Shown piece by piece: positions 11,601-24,000 of a stretch of 64,000 nucleotides of DNA (the first letter of the stretch is position 1; each line of letters opens with the position of its first letter). The stretch lies in the NCBI GenBank assembly GCA_003116995.1, contig BDSL01000042.1, forward strand, positions 620,001-684,000, given 5' to 3'. A program made the translations under genes and the position numbers. The notes under the pieces are model-generated. The model worked only from the letters and a program-made list of their open reading frames with translations, did no database searches and had not been told where the DNA came from. The DNA comes from Yamagishiella unicocca (lineage: Eukaryota; Chlorophyta; Chlorophyceae; Chlamydomonadales; Volvocaceae).

Positions 11601-12303
11601 GGTGGAGGCGACGGGGGCGGAGGAGGTGGCGATGGTGGAGGCGACGGGGGCGGAGGAGGTGGCGATGGTGGAGGGGACGGGGGTGGAGGAGGTGGTGATG
11701 GTGGAGGCGACGGGGGCGGAGGAGGTGGCGATGGTGGAGGGGACGGGGGCGGAGGAGGTGGTGACGGCGGTGGGGAAGGGGGCGGAGGAGGTGGCGATGG
11801 TGGAGGTGGAGGTGGAGGTGGAGGCATCAATTTCTTGGGCACCGGTGCTCTTGGAACTATATGCAGGTAGGCAGAGGTCAAGTGGAGGCATTATACTGGG
11901 CACAAGGGCATACCGGCCGGACGCCAAAACTGGTGAGGTAAGCGATCAAGAAGGTGCGACACGTTGCGACACGCAAGACGTTAGCAAATTTAGCAGCCGA
12001 TCTTAAAAATTCGATTTCTGCAACGAAACGAGCTTCACCATGAGGGGCCAGCCCGGCAGCTAGCAAGGCGTATACTGTATGTACGATGCACAGGTTGCGC
12101 TTGCGAATGGCGATCTGCATTCCACGGCGTCTATCCGGACCCTTACTCCCGGACCAGCCCGAACGATTGAACCGCAGCCCGTCACCTCGCTTACCACGGC
12201 CACCGCCGCCTTGACCTTGACCCTCGACGAGTATAGCTGTTGAAGTCAGCACCCCTAATAGCAGAAGGAGTAGGAGCGGACGTTTAAACCCCTGGTGCCT
12301 CAT
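8653..12303 (-). CDS. Secreted Pro-rich (pherophorin-like hinge) protein with RCC1-like repeats
   Basis: Six exons (coding order): 12303-12147, 11856-11293, 11092-10991, 10677-10487, 10237-9728, 9270-8653; 713 aa, all phases agree. The N-terminus is a classic signal peptide (RPLLLLLLLGVLTSTAILVEG). Exon 2 encodes ~185 residues of SPPPSPPPPPP repeats, the rod-like hydroxyproline-type hinge of volvocine wall proteins. Exons 3-6 carry seven RCC1/ATS1-type modules of the pattern HTCALLQPGG-VKCWG ... MGDNLPFVDLGS (CWG/CFG cores, one in exon 3, one in exon 4, three in exon 5, two in exon 6). The C-terminus is Cys-rich and EGF-like (CSIKPCPGDPKAVC, DCSACMVGF). Exons end at corresponding points of the repeat (GWRQ, GRHGQ), consistent with growth by exon duplication. 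The intron after exon 4 uses a GC donor (CAG/GCAAGT). It is probably an extracellular-matrix protein; the ligand is unknown. Confidence 0.82.
9481..9550 (+). repeat. Diverged solo terminal repeat in RCC1-like gene intron 5
   Basis: GTGTTAGGCGATGCGCCCGA, TGGCCCTACCTTCTGG and a degraded outer end match the 7796-7857 terminal repeat. It lies in the intron 9727-9271. Confidence 0.65.
10486..10487 (-). other. GC-AG intron donor in the RCC1-like gene
   Basis: On the minus strand exon 4 ends CGTCAG and the intron begins GCAAGT, the consensus context for the minor GC donor class. The next exon (from 10237) continues in phase 0 and completes an RCC1 module, with no better GT donor in frame. Confidence 0.65.
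10794..10840 (+). repeat. Truncated solo terminal repeat in RCC1-like gene intron 3
   Basis: CGCCCGATGGTTCTACCTCT followed by TGGTCTGGAACCCACTGTAA and CAGTTAC matches the outer two-thirds of the dispersed terminal repeat. It is preceded by a CAGCAG/AGCAGC simple repeat and lies inside intron 10990-10678. Confidence 0.7.
11305..11825 (-). repeat. Coding minisatellite for the SPPPSPPPPPP hinge
   Basis: About 33-bp units (plus-strand core GGAGGAGGTGGCGATGGTGG) are repeated through exon 2 of the Pro-rich/RCC1-like gene. The unit is a multiple of three, so length changes preserve frame. The plus-strand Gly-rich ORFs over the same bases are antisense shadows. Confidence 0.85.
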
Positions 12304-14309
12304 GGCGGCACACTGTGAGGAGCGATATGTATGCGTGCGCGCTTGATCAAGTAGTCCTAGCAGGGTATGTCGCTGCTTGCTATCTAACGTTGCGCGTACA
12401 ATGGATACCGCAAGTACTTTGCCTCGACAATAGGACTAGGGAAATAATCTGACCCTCTTTGAAGCTCGAGGGACTCGAGGCCGCGCTTTTGAATGCCTGG
12501 CGGTAGCGGTTAGCTACACGTACGGCGGAACGTGGCCCGAAGGTGGCGAGTGAGGCCCCAGCCCCGCCAGGATCTCACTCCCAAAGATAGAGGCTGGGTA
12601 TCGATTTCGTAGCACCTCGTCCGTACTTACAGTGACGCTTTTGCCAACCTGAGCCGGAGGGAGTCTGTGTGACCGGGCGGCAGTACATCGACGATACTCG
12701 GCAGCGATACCGGTACTTCGTAGCGCTAACAACCTGCGTGCGTAGAAAATTTGTGTAGGGAGTTGCAAGTAGGCGAGCTCCAAGAGCATAAGGTAGCAAA
12801 CCTGATGTAGCCTGCTGCCGTCCCGGTAGTTGTCGCAAGTTGTCGAGTCGTGCACGCATCAGCGATTCAGCGTTGTCCATCCTTTTGCAAGTGGCATTAA
12901 TTAACAGGCGCACAACTTGCTTGCTGTGGCCGCCGCTAAGGTTGACCCGGGGAGGCCCTTCCGCGTTCGGGACCCGAACGGAGCACGTGCGCCCCTTCCA
13001 TCCCGTCCGAATGATTCCCTACCTGCGCCTTCCTATCCTGATTCAAGGAAGTCGACCTATTATCAAGGTCCTCATTTGCACTCGTCGTTTTGCAGAGGTG
13101 CAAACGGTGCAGCTTCTCGGCCCCATCCCGGCATGTTGCACGCATCCCGTATCGTACCTATAAGCCGCCTCACCTGGCGAAACTGATCACACCGTGGACA
13201 CACCAGCCGAACCGCTTTGCATCAATTTCGTAGCTTTATACTACTAGTATCATCACCATCGCCTGCACGGCTCCAATACATTAGTTGGGTTTATGGAGAG
13301 CCTGCTGAAACCTGTAAAGCCACGTGTCTCGTTATTGTAAGTTTAGTATCATTTTCCCTCTGAGGTCAGTTGGTTTTGTCCTGCTGCTTTCCCCGCAGCG
13401 CTCGCAGCCGCAGACCGCCCCGTTGATCAGGCTGAGCGCTGCACGTACCGTTTTAGGCACCACAGAAGGAACCATGTCGCAAGAGTTCACTCGCTGATGA
13501 CCGTAGCTAGCACTGCGTGCGTGCTGCTCAGGATCTCTGTTTGCTGCGGGCATCCTGCATATGGGTATTTAAATTCGTGGCAAACATTCTTCAACCAAGA
13601 GTCATCTTTTTCGGGGAATAATTGCACTTTGTTATTTAAGGGGTAGGCCTATGTACCGATGGGAGAGCCCTGCCATGCAATTGATGTCTTAAATTGCTGC
13701 AGAATGTAAGTACAACTGTTAAGTTGCTGCAGCCTTTCAAATGTACGGCGCTCCGACATTGGTTGCCGCTCCTTCGCAAGGGGAGCTTATCACCGTAATC
13801 AATGGCCTCCATCAGGACGTCGTTACCAGTTGCCAGTTGCCGTTGCCACTTACCGTTTACCCGCCTACCGGTACATCCCGCAAGTCGCCCCACCCGCCCC
13901 ACCGCCGCGCCAAAGCAGCACGAAGACACGCCTGGGTTCAGGACAGAGAGTACGGCGGCGTCGCGGTGCGCACTCCCGGCTGCGTATAAGGCCCCTCCAC
14001 ACAAACCCCGGGTACACGGTCCACCGCTCCTACCTACCTACATCAGCATACAGCCCCGCCTATCCCATACCAGTCCCCATGCCTACCTGGACACACCCGC
14101 TCTCCCCCGTTAGGGTGCCTCTCCTGCCCACGTCCCGCCGCAGTCGTCGTGTGACGCTGCCGTACATGTGCCCACGTGTCCAACATCCCCCTCAGGCCCC
14201 TTCCACTTCCATAGCACACGGAATTTAAATCCACCCTTAAATTTAAATCCTTTCTTAAATTTAGCTCAAGTTTATTCGTTGGATGGCCACAGGCTGACAG
14301 TGACGGCTC
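12304..14309. other. Intergenic region upstream of the Pro-rich/RCC1-like gene
   Basis: About 2 kb between the start of the RCC1-like gene and the stop of the DZIP1-like gene, both on the minus strand. It presumably contains the promoter of the former and the 3' UTR of the latter. AAATTTAAAT-type AT-rich runs occur near 14220-14265. No ORF here has a domain or plausible exon chain. Confidence 0.5.
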
Positions 14310-17300
14310 CTACGATTCGCCAGTGCGCCCCTGCACCGCGGATAGCCTCGCGTACGCCCGACTGCCCGCCACTGCGCTCGACTGCCTAGCACCAGCAGCT
14401 GAAGCAGCTGAAGCAGCTGCGCTCGGCGCCGCGGCCGGGCCCTGCTGCTGCGAAGCCGCTGTGCCGCCGAACACCCGCAGATCCAGGACCTTTGAGGGAC
14501 CGGAGCACCGGAGGGCGCAGATGAGGGCGTGCTCGGTCACGGGGCTTATTCGTTGAGGAGGGCACCATGCTTAGGTCCAGCAGGTGCATCCACAATGGTA
14601 CCGTGTGTGCTATGTGTCGCTCATTCTGGGGCGCCCAGACTTCTATTTTGGGGCGCCCAGACTTCTATTTTGGGGCGCCCAGTGCACAGACTTCTATGAC
14701 CAGGTCGAGGGTATGCGACGGTAGCAGCAGTAACAGCGGTAGCTAGTGCACGCACGCCCTCGAGTGGCTGCAACCGCTACTGCTCCGCTGCCTGCTGGGT
14801 GCCCCTCGCACGATGCACCTCACCCGGTACACCTCCGCCTTCCCAAATCCGTCGGCTCTCAACTGCACGCTAGATTGTGTATGTATGACACAGGACATTG
14901 TCGCCTCCTCCGTTCAAAACGAAACGCCGAAGCCACACCATGTACATAAGTCGCAGCGGATGCCTTCTGCCGAACCCCGCGTGTGACCTGCCCTCTCTCT
15001 CCCCACCGCCTCCCTCCACTTGGGGGGTGGCGAGAATACCCGTCTACATGACGTAGGAAACGGAGGCGACTCCTCACCTGCTTGACCTGGTCCACGTTGG
15101 TCGCCAATGTGTCGCGTGCGCCGGTGCGCTCCTCCGTACGGACCTGGGATGTGGTTTCAGAGCCAACGGGCGGGTTTGGAGCTTGCACCCAAAACGTCGC
15201 CCGAGCCGGCCTTTCATTTCTTGCCAGTTTCCTCCCCTACCACTACCTGTCTTGTCCTCGCGCTGCTCCCCCAGCTAGGAGGTGCTCAGCCCCCCAGGAG
15301 GCACCGCCCGACCCACCTGCGCGAACATGGCATCCATATCCGCATCCGCCACCTTGTAGAAGTCGCCTAATCGGAGGACACGAACACACACAGAGATGTA
15401 ACGCAAGCAAGGTTTTCTTAATCTATGATTCTTTTAACCGGGTGTCCACTCCTTGCTTTGGTGTGCTGAAAGTAAGCGACGTTGCTTTAGCAGACATGGC
15501 CGCGGGGCCCGATCGGCCGGGTGGCGGACACAGGTGGGCGAATGCAAACGAACATGGGCCGCGACGTGCGCGCGCCGTTGAGGCAACGCACCAGTAGAAC
15601 GCAGCGGGCTGAGTGCGGATGCTTGCCAACACTTAGGAGGCATTGTGCTGCTGGTGCAACCGCATGGTAGCACTGGCCCTGGCTCTGTCGCCGCCCATTT
15701 CGCCCACAATTTCTGACCCTGACTACCAGACCCGAACACAGTGGCCTCGAACGCCATACGCGCCCCGCCCCCATTGCCCAGCGGCCCGGTCTTCGTCCGT
15801 ACCTACCCTGGAGCTTTGTGAGTCCGTCGCTCACGCCCTTCATTTCCAGGTGCGGAATCATTCGCAGCACCCCCAGGGTGGCCACCTGCTCTTCCCGCAG
15901 CATCTGCTGCACGCCCAGCCCCTGGTCCAGCTGGTACTGCTGGTGCTGCAACAGCATCTGCATCACGCGAACGAGCTGGTGGGCGGGATGGGGCGGGATG
16001 GGGGATTTGGGGGGCCCTGGTCAGGGACAGCCTGGGGTGTGGGTCAGCGGCAGCGGAAGACTGCCCGGAGCTGATGGCTCCTGGTATGGAGTCCGGCAGG
16101 CCGTTGTTTCGGAGCCGTCCAAAAGCACCAAGATCCTGCATTGTTCTGCAACCGCCACCTGCTGCCGCGCCCCCACACCTTGAGCAGGTTGGACTCGGTG
16201 AGGTCGTACACGCTTTCCTTCTCCACGTCAGCGTACGCCACCTCGCCGTACAGTTCAAGGATACTCCGTGTGTCGGTTTCGCGGACCTGCACCCAAGAGC
16301 CGCGGGCGGGGAGCCAGCGGTCAGCCCTCCTGCCTGCCTGTGCCCTGGCCCCGGGCAAGCCGGCGGTCAGCCCTCCTGCCCTCCTTCCTGCCTGTACCCT
16401 GCCTCCGGAGGAGCGTCATCCTTGGCGCGGCCCACGCTCCGCACCAACTGCACTCCCCTTGTCCCCCCAGCCAGTGGCCTCCTCCTCACGGCAGTGCTGC
16501 CGCACCCCGCCGCGCCACGACCACCAGCCCACCGCTAGCTGCACAGTCCGCGGCTTGAAACACTACCCACACACGGCCTGGCCACACGGTCTCCGTGTTC
16601 TCATTCAAAGTAAGCGGTCGTTCCCTTCCAACCCACATGGACATGGTGGGGCCTTGGGGGACCTCACCACCACAACGAAAAACACGGTCGCTCGTTTTAT
16701 ATATCTTCGGCCGGAGCCGCAGCCGAGACTGCTGGGACGCCACCTCCCTGTTCGTCCTGCCCGGCGGTCACGCTACTCACCACCCGCTCCATGTTCAGTG
16801 CGCGCAGCTTGCGCCAGTTGACCTTGCGGTCGAGCGGCAGGAATGAGAAGGCGTCCAGGCGCTTGGCGCGGTCGAGGTCTGGTGGGTTGTGGGGAGGGGG
16901 GTGCACCAGGAAGCAGAACGGCAACGTGTGGTGCCATGCGGGCGGGCCGAGGGAATGGTGACTGACGAGGGACTGTAAGACACCGCAGCTTGGTACACAG
17001 GGCATCATGGGTGCGGCTTGCTGCCTCCGTGTGCGTGCCGCCCCGCGACCCAGATCGTGCCGCCGAAGGCCTTCCCAACGTTGTGGCTTAGTTCCCGTGC
17101 ATCGCGACACATATGCATAGACTGCTTCCACATCTGTGCATGTTTGGCCTTCCATTGGAAGCTGACTGTTGCCCCGTACGGATGTTTGCTATGACGGTTT
17201 GGACGGTGTCAGGCCAACAACGCACGGGTGCGCTCTTGCCCTCTACCTACGGTATGCAGGTGCGCCGACCTCTACCGTCTCCACTTGTATTCCTTTATCC

Positions 17301-17440
17301 ACGTAGTTACGCCCTGCACGCTCTTGCAGGGCCTTGGCCAGCCGTTGAAGCTCAAAAGCGCGGTCAGAGAAGCTGTCGAGGTCCCGGGATAGTTGCTCGG
17401 ACTGCTCGGCTAGCGTCCTTGCAATAGTCGCGGTGCTCAT
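14310..17440 (-). CDS. DZIP1/Iguana-like N-terminal-domain protein (cilium-base type)
   Basis: Seven exons (coding order): 17440-17251, 16878-16781, 16286-16179, 15975-15807, 15366-15317, 15143-15078, 14489-14310; 286 aa, all phases agree. Residues 1-60 form a predicted coiled coil (RTLAEQSEQLSRDLDSFSD). Residues ~68-160 resemble the DZIP1 N-terminal domain: AFSFLPLDRKVNWRKLRALN (family pattern F-x-R-x(4)-[IV]DWRR), then SILELYGEVAYADVE and NLLKLVRVMQMLLQHQQYQL (family: LLK-x-RLAQ-x(2)-x-YLLH-Q). In animals DZIP1 acts at the ciliary basal body/transition zone. A Gly/Ala/Ser-rich tail follows. No C2H2 zinc finger, which defines full-length DZIP1, is encoded by these exons. Exon 7 is the least certain. 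Family assignment rests on remembered motif patterns. Confidence 0.62.
14621..14699 (+). repeat. 24-bp tandem repeat in DZIP1-like gene intron 6
   Basis: Three copies of CTGGGGCGCCCAGACTTCTA-type units, each containing the palindrome GGGCGCCC. It lies wholly in an intron. Confidence 0.75.
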
Positions 17441-18008
17441 TCGTGTGTTTCAGGAAATATCACTACTACCTGGGAACAATGATGGGATGGGCACCGTGCC
17501 AATATCAGCCTACAGATAGGGGGGCTTGAATGGAAGTGCCGGTATGTAACTAAGAAGGCAAGAAGTAGTGTTTCGATTTATATGAGCTACTATGAGCCTG
17601 TGTTGCGCCAAGGATTGATGAAAATATGCTTTGTCTCTCCAGTTTTTTTGGCGACGCAGCTGGATCGCGCCGCGTGGGATAACGAACTCCATGCCCACAA
17701 CACAGCGTGCAAAGGTAGTGGTGATGGAAAAGGTTAAATGTGTTACGTACACCCACAATGAATCCCGTTTCCTCGAGGGCTATGCAGCAACGGTGGAAAG
17801 CGTGACACTCGTGCCCGCGAACACCTCAGGCGAAATTTAAACCTCTGACATTGGCGTGCACATCCTACAAAGGAATCTGTGCCTAGCCTGTAGGGCGCTC
17901 GCCCTCCTACCGCAACTGGCATTTCACTCGTTGCCACTACGCAGCGTACACGACACCCTAGAACTTTGCCATACAACTGGAGTAGCTGCCTTCAACTAGT
18001 AAGGCGCC
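17441..18008. promoter_or_regulatory. Shared divergent promoter region, DZIP1-like (-) and PEX5 (+)
   Basis: The 568 bp between the start codons of two divergently transcribed genes must hold both 5' UTRs and promoters. It is less GC-rich than the flanking coding sequence. No canonical TATA element could be assigned with confidence. Confidence 0.5.
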
Positions 18009-21000
18009 ATGTCGTCGCTGCGGGACCTGGTGGCCGGCTCGGATATGTGCACCCCCAGCGACGGCGCCGGGCCGTCCAATGCGTTGGGCGGCCTGGTCAA
18101 CACGCTCCTGGGTGGGGCCGGCAAAACGCAGGAGCAGCTGCGGGAGGTAGGAACGCCGCGTCGTCCGCGACGTCTCCGTCTCGTCGTGGGGTTGGCCGAG
18201 TGCCGCCGCGCTGTGCAGCACCGCAGCAACAAACCCGCCTGATACCGATCCATCAAGCGCATTAGAAGGCCACCAGATTGCGTTAATCGCCTTTCCGCCT
18301 GCTTCCTTCCCCTCTCCAACCCGACACACCGAACCCTTTGTTCGCTCCTGCCAGCTTGTCACCTACCGCCTCGGACCACGCTGCAACCACGCCCCACATG
18401 GTTTCCTACCCTCTCCCTCGCCTGTCCTAAACGGTTTTTTCCGGGCATCCACGGGTCTTCCTCAAATCCCCCCGCAGCTGCCGGGTATGGGTCACGGCGG
18501 TGCGGGCCCCAGCTCCTTCGCGCCCCCCAGGCACTCGCCGGCGGACCTGGCTCTGGCTGGAGGCAGCGGCCTGCTGGTCCCGGGTCTGGGCCCACCGCGC
18601 ATGGTGAGTGGGGTGGCGGCGCCGCGGGTCCTGGCTTGGAGTGGTGCGTTTTGCATGGGTCGAGTGGTTCCGGAGCAGCAGGCGGGTTCCGGCCGAAAGG
18701 GAGGTTCCGGAGCCACTCTGCGGCTACGTCGCGCAGACCAGCGTAGTCGAGCACGGGGCAGGGCAGGGCAGGGCAGGGCAGGGGCAGGGGCAGGGCAGGG
18801 GCAGGGGCAGGGGCAGGGGCAGGGGCAGGGGCAGGGGCAGGGGCAGGGCAGGGCAGGGCAGCCACCGTCGGGTACACCACACGGACGGAACGGCAGCGGG
18901 AGCGCGACCGTCCAGCCCCGCCGTGCGTGTGGTCCTCATCTCGTCTTGCCGCCGGTAGAATGTTGCCAGCTGAGGGGCTCCTGCCGGCCCCCGGACCGAC
19001 CCGGCGGGTCGCTCACCTCCCTCCGGGTCGCTCACCTCCCTCCAGGTCGCTCACCTCCCTCCGGGTCGCTCACCTCCCTCCCTGTCGCTCACCTCCCTGC
19101 CGGCTCAGGATCACGGCGCTGCGGAGGCCTTCCTGCAGGGCATCCAGGGGGGGCCGCCGCTGCAGCACATGGCGGGGCCGGCAGCCGCACCCGCGGAGTG
19201 GGACGCAATCTTCCACGGCCAGGTGGGTGGCGACGAAACCAGTGCCGCGGTCAGGTGGGTGGCGAGGAAAGCAGTGCCGCCGCCAGGTGGGGGCCGGGCG
19301 GGAGAGGTTACCACCACCACCGGGGTCGGTGGGAAGCTCCTCAGGTATCGGTATCCAAACAGCTCCGCGTGGGTGGTGGTGCGGCCAGGGGAGGGGAGGG
19401 AAGGACCCCTGGCTCCGAAACCATACCCTATGACGAGCGCGACACTGGGTTTCGCTACCCTGCCGAACACCTGATAGCCGCGGACACAGCAACCTCCCTT
19501 CCGGCCCGGAATGAGCCTCATGGGAGGATGTGTGTTGCAGGAGGATGTGTGTTCTTGGCGGATGTGTGTCGCAAGAGGATTTATGTCTCAAGAGGATTTG
19601 CATTAGAAGAGGATGCGTGTTATAAGAGGATGTGTGTTAAGAAGCCGCCCCCAACATCACGCCGCCGCGTGCGCTTCCGGGCTGCCGTACAGGAGCAGCG
19701 CCCTGGGGGCCCTATGGCGCTGATGCCGCCGCAGGCCATGGCGCCACCCCACGGCATGATGCCCGGCGGCCCGCCGCCCATGCTGGCGCCGCACTTCCAG
19801 GTACGAGGGCCGCCGGCAGGCGCCTAGAACCTCACTGCCCCCCATTTACCACCTCAACCAACCTCGAGCCCCCCCACCCCCCCGGGTCCGAAGACAATGC
19901 GGCAGCTATCCTACCCATGTCGTATAACCGGTCTTGTGTCCCCTCCCCCGCACTGCGGGTCCTCAGCACCCTCGCTGCCGCGCGTGCTGCGACCCGTTTT
20001 CGCATGGGCTGGCGCCACGGCCGGTTCCGGATTGCCTTTTTGTCGCGGATCCTGGTTCTGGGTCCTGGAACGCTGCCTGCCACCGAACCGCGCTTGCTCG
20101 CCCGCCCGCCAGGCGTTTGTCCGCGGCGGCGTCGCTCCCTCCGCCGCCGCCGCCGCCGCCGCCGGGCCGCTTCCCCCCGAGCTGGCTGCGCAGCTGAGCG
20201 TGTCCGACAAGGTCCGCATCCGCGACCGCTCGACCATCATGGCGCGTCACCTGTACGCCGACCAGGGGGACAAGTTCGCGGACATGCAGGTGGGTGTGTG
20301 GGGGGGTGGGGTGGTGCAAAAACAACCCGTTGTTTGGGGGGAGTCGGGGAGGGGAGAGAGAGGGAGCCCGTACACCGACGCAGGAGAATCTTGTGTGTTT
20401 GGTACTTGGGGGTGGACGCGGGAGGGCGCGTCCTGGGTTTCTCGCGGCTGAGGTTCCACGCCTTGACATCCTGAAGCAGAATCGATCAGTAGTTGTTACC
20501 GTCAGGCATGGGCCGCTGGGCCGTGCCTATGTCGGTCTTTCCGCCACTTCACTGGTTTTCCTCCTTCCACTGCCCAGCCCAGCCCTCCCCACTCACTCAT
20601 TATCTACCCCAAGTTCCGTTTCCCAGCACGCATGCACCTCCGAAAGTGTGTACCAAGCAAACGTCTCCTAATCGGTTTTCCTATTCAGTGCCGACCCATG
20701 GGTCTCCCCTCCTACCCCTACCCCACTCGCGCCCTCAGGTGGGGCACCTGCTCGCCTCGCTGCGCATCGACCCGCGGGACCTGCCCGCGCAGCTGAATCA
20801 CGTGCACAGCGCCGACTGGCACGAGGCGTGGCGGGCGGGGGCGCAGGCGGCGGGGGGCGCGCCGCCGATGTCGGTGGCGGCGGAGCTGGCGGCAGCAGGC
20901 GCGCAGGCGCAGGTCCAGGGAGGGCCGCAGTGGGACGCGATCTGGGATCAGCGCCAGGGGCCTCCGGGCATGCACGGGTAGGTGGGTGGGTGGGTGGGTG

Positions 21001-24000
21001 GGTGGGCCGGTAGGTGGGTGGGTGGGTGGGTGGGTGGGTGGGTGGGTGGGATACGTAGAATGGGTGGGGCGGGTGGGTGGGTGGGGTACCTATAATGCGT
21101 AGGGATGGGAGTATTGAAGATGGTGCCCCCTCCCCTCTCCACCCCTCCCCTCTCCACCCCTCCCCTCTCCACCCCTCCCCTCGCAGCCCCCTCATGCGGC
21201 CACCCTCCACCGGCTGGGCCAACGAGTTCGCGGCCGCCCACCCCCAGCAGCCACCCTCCGCCGCCTGGGCCAACGAGTGCGCCGCCGCTGCACCCCCAGC
21301 TGAAGCCGCGGCTTCGGCCTGGGCCGCAGACTTCACGCAGGAGCAGGCGGCAGCGACAGCGGCGCAGCAGGGCCAGGCGACCCGCGGGTCGGCGGACACT
21401 CGCTCCACCTCCGCTGCCCTGGCCGCGGTGCTGAGCCAGGCCTCCGACCCCAAGATGCGCAACTCCAAGTTCCTGCAGTTCGTGAGCAAGATGAGCAAGG
21501 GGGAGCTCATGGTGGAGGACAACAAGGTGCGGGAGGGGGCGGGGGGGGGGAGCTCATGCATCGGAGGGCAGCGGAGGGCAGCGGAGGGCTGAGGAGGGCT
21601 GAGGAGGGCTGAGGAGGGCTGCGGAGGGCTGCGGAGGGCTGAGGAGGGCTGAGGAGGGCTGCGGAGGGCTGAGGAGGGCTGAGGAGGGCTGAGGAGGGCT
21701 GCGGAGGGCTGAGGAGGGCTGCGGAGGGCTGAGGAGGGCTGAGGAGGGCTGCGGAGGGCAGCGGGGAGCCTGTAGGGGCTAACTCACCGAACCCACCGAA
21801 CCCCAACTGCTGCAGGTCGTGGAGCGGAGCTCGGAGGGGACTTCCTGGGCGGCGGAGTTCGGGCAGCAACACGGCCCGGCGCCCCCGCAGCAGCAGCAGG
21901 CGGCAGGGCCGGCTGGGTGGGCGGTGGAGTTCGCCAACCAACACCCGCAGGCAAGCCACCACCACGCCTCCTGCCGTACCCGTGCCGAACCCGCCTGGTG
22001 CCGCCCATAACCCCGCCCACATGCATAGGACACCAACAAATCCTCCTACCGACCCACGGGTCACTTCCGCAGGGAGCCTCCGTGGCCGCCGGCGGGCCCT
22101 CCGCCCGGGCGGACTGGGTGGACGAGTTCGCTCGCGGCGTGTCCGATCTGCGACTGGACGAGGGGCTAGACGCGGCACAGGCGGCGGAGCTTGAAGCGGC
22201 GTGGCGTGCGGGCGAGGGGGCGGCATGGGCGCAGGAGTTCAACCAGGGTGACGAGCAGCAGTTTGAGGAGTGGGAGCGGCTGTACGGACACGGCGCGGTG
22301 GACGAGAGCTATCTGGGCCTGGGGTCGGACGCGGTGGCGGCCCCAGGGGAGTACGTGTTTTCGGAGCATAACCCCTTCCTTGGGGATCCGGAGGCGCAGC
22401 AGAAGGGCAAGGACCTGTTCAGGTGGGGCTGCACGAGGGAGGGCGGGGGCGGGGGCGGAGTCCGGCGGCGGCGGCGGCGGTGATGCCGGAAGGTGCACCG
22501 TCCCGTCCATGGTATTGGTATTGAACCCAGGATCGAATCCCCTCCGCGACATGACACACATATCGCCGTGGTTACGCTCCGGGTCCGCAGGCGGGGCGTG
22601 CTGAGTGAGGCCGCGTTGGCGCTGGAGGCGGAGGTGGGGTGGGTGGGGTGGGGTGGAGTGGGTGGTTCAGGGCGGGGCGAGGCGGTGCTGGTCAGAAGGG
22701 TCTTATGGATGCAGTGGGACACGTGCGTGACGTACCGGTGTATGCCGCCTGGTGGGTTTTAGCTCCTGGACTGCTGCATCCTCCTACCTCCTCCCCGCCT
22801 GCCCTCCTCCTCCAAGCCTACCCACTGGCCGTCCTCCTCCTCATCCTCCTCATCCTCCGACGTCCTCGTCCTCGTCCTCACCTCGCCTCCCCCCACAGGT
22901 CCGCGCGCACCCCCAGAATGCGGAGGCGTGGCGGCTGCTGGGGACGGTGCACGCGGAGAATGACGACGACCGGCAGGTGCGCGGCCGGGGGACGAGAGAA
23001 GGGGCATGAATGCGCAACTGTATCGTACATTTCATGGGAATTATCGCTGACGCCCTCAGTATAGAACAGAACATGTGTTCAACTTAAAATCCAGTACGGC
23101 TTCTGTGGCATTGATTTTGGGATACAAGTGGGCATGCGCCGCCGATCCCGACCCCGATCTCGACCCCGATCTTGACCCCGATATCGACCCCGATCTCGAC
23201 CCCGATCTCGACCCCGATCTCGACCCCGACCCGGCCCCTGTTGCCCGATCAGGCCATCGCCGCGATGATGCGCGCCCACGCCGCCGACCCTCGGGACCCC
23301 GAGGTGCTGCTGGCTCTGGGTGTGAGCCACACCAACGAGCTGTCGCAGTGGGAGGCTGTGCGCCACCTGCGGTCCTGGCTGGCGGCGCAGCCCGCGTACA
23401 CGGCGCTGGACGCGGCGGCGGGGGAGGCGCCGGACAGCAGCCAGCGCCTGACGCATGTGGTGGGTCACCCGCAGCTGCGGCGGGGGCGGGGGCGTGGAGA
23501 CGTGTAGGCGAGCGTCATAGGCGGAGAAGAGATACGCTGCTTTTGGGTGGGTGGCGCTGGCGCTGGATCGTAAAGGACGAGTGGACGGTTTCACGGGATT
23601 GGTGCGGCTGGTGGGTGTGCTTAATCGCCTGGTTCGCAGCTCCTATGCCTTGTTATTTTTCAATGCCCTTAGTTTAATACATCATGCATCTCGTCAAAGC
23701 ATTTTATTATTTTTCCATGCTAACAAAGTGTTTTAGCAGCAATGTCTTTGTCAAATCCCGTGTGCAGATCCGCATCTTCGAGTCCGCCTCAGCTCAGGCC
23801 CCCGCAGACCCCGAGCTGCACGTGGCGCTGGGGGTGCTGCACCACCTGGGCCGCCAGTACGGCGCCGCAGTGGCCGCCTTCCAGCGCGCGCTGGAGCTGC
23901 GCCCCTCGGACTACAGCCTGTGGAACAAGCTGGGGGCCACGATGGCCAACAACGCGCGGAGCGGGGAGGCGCTTGCGGCCTACCAGAAGGTGCGCGGCGC

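Noticed and set aside
11229..11870. Gly-rich plus-strand ORFs
   Set aside because: They are antisense to the SPPPSPPPPPP exon on the minus strand, which joins in phase to a signal peptide and RCC1 modules.
18487..19827. 446-aa plus-strand ORF
   Set aside because: It reads through PEX5 introns 2 and 3 including G-rich and CTCACCTCC repeats; the spliced model uses only parts of it and matches PEX5 exactly.
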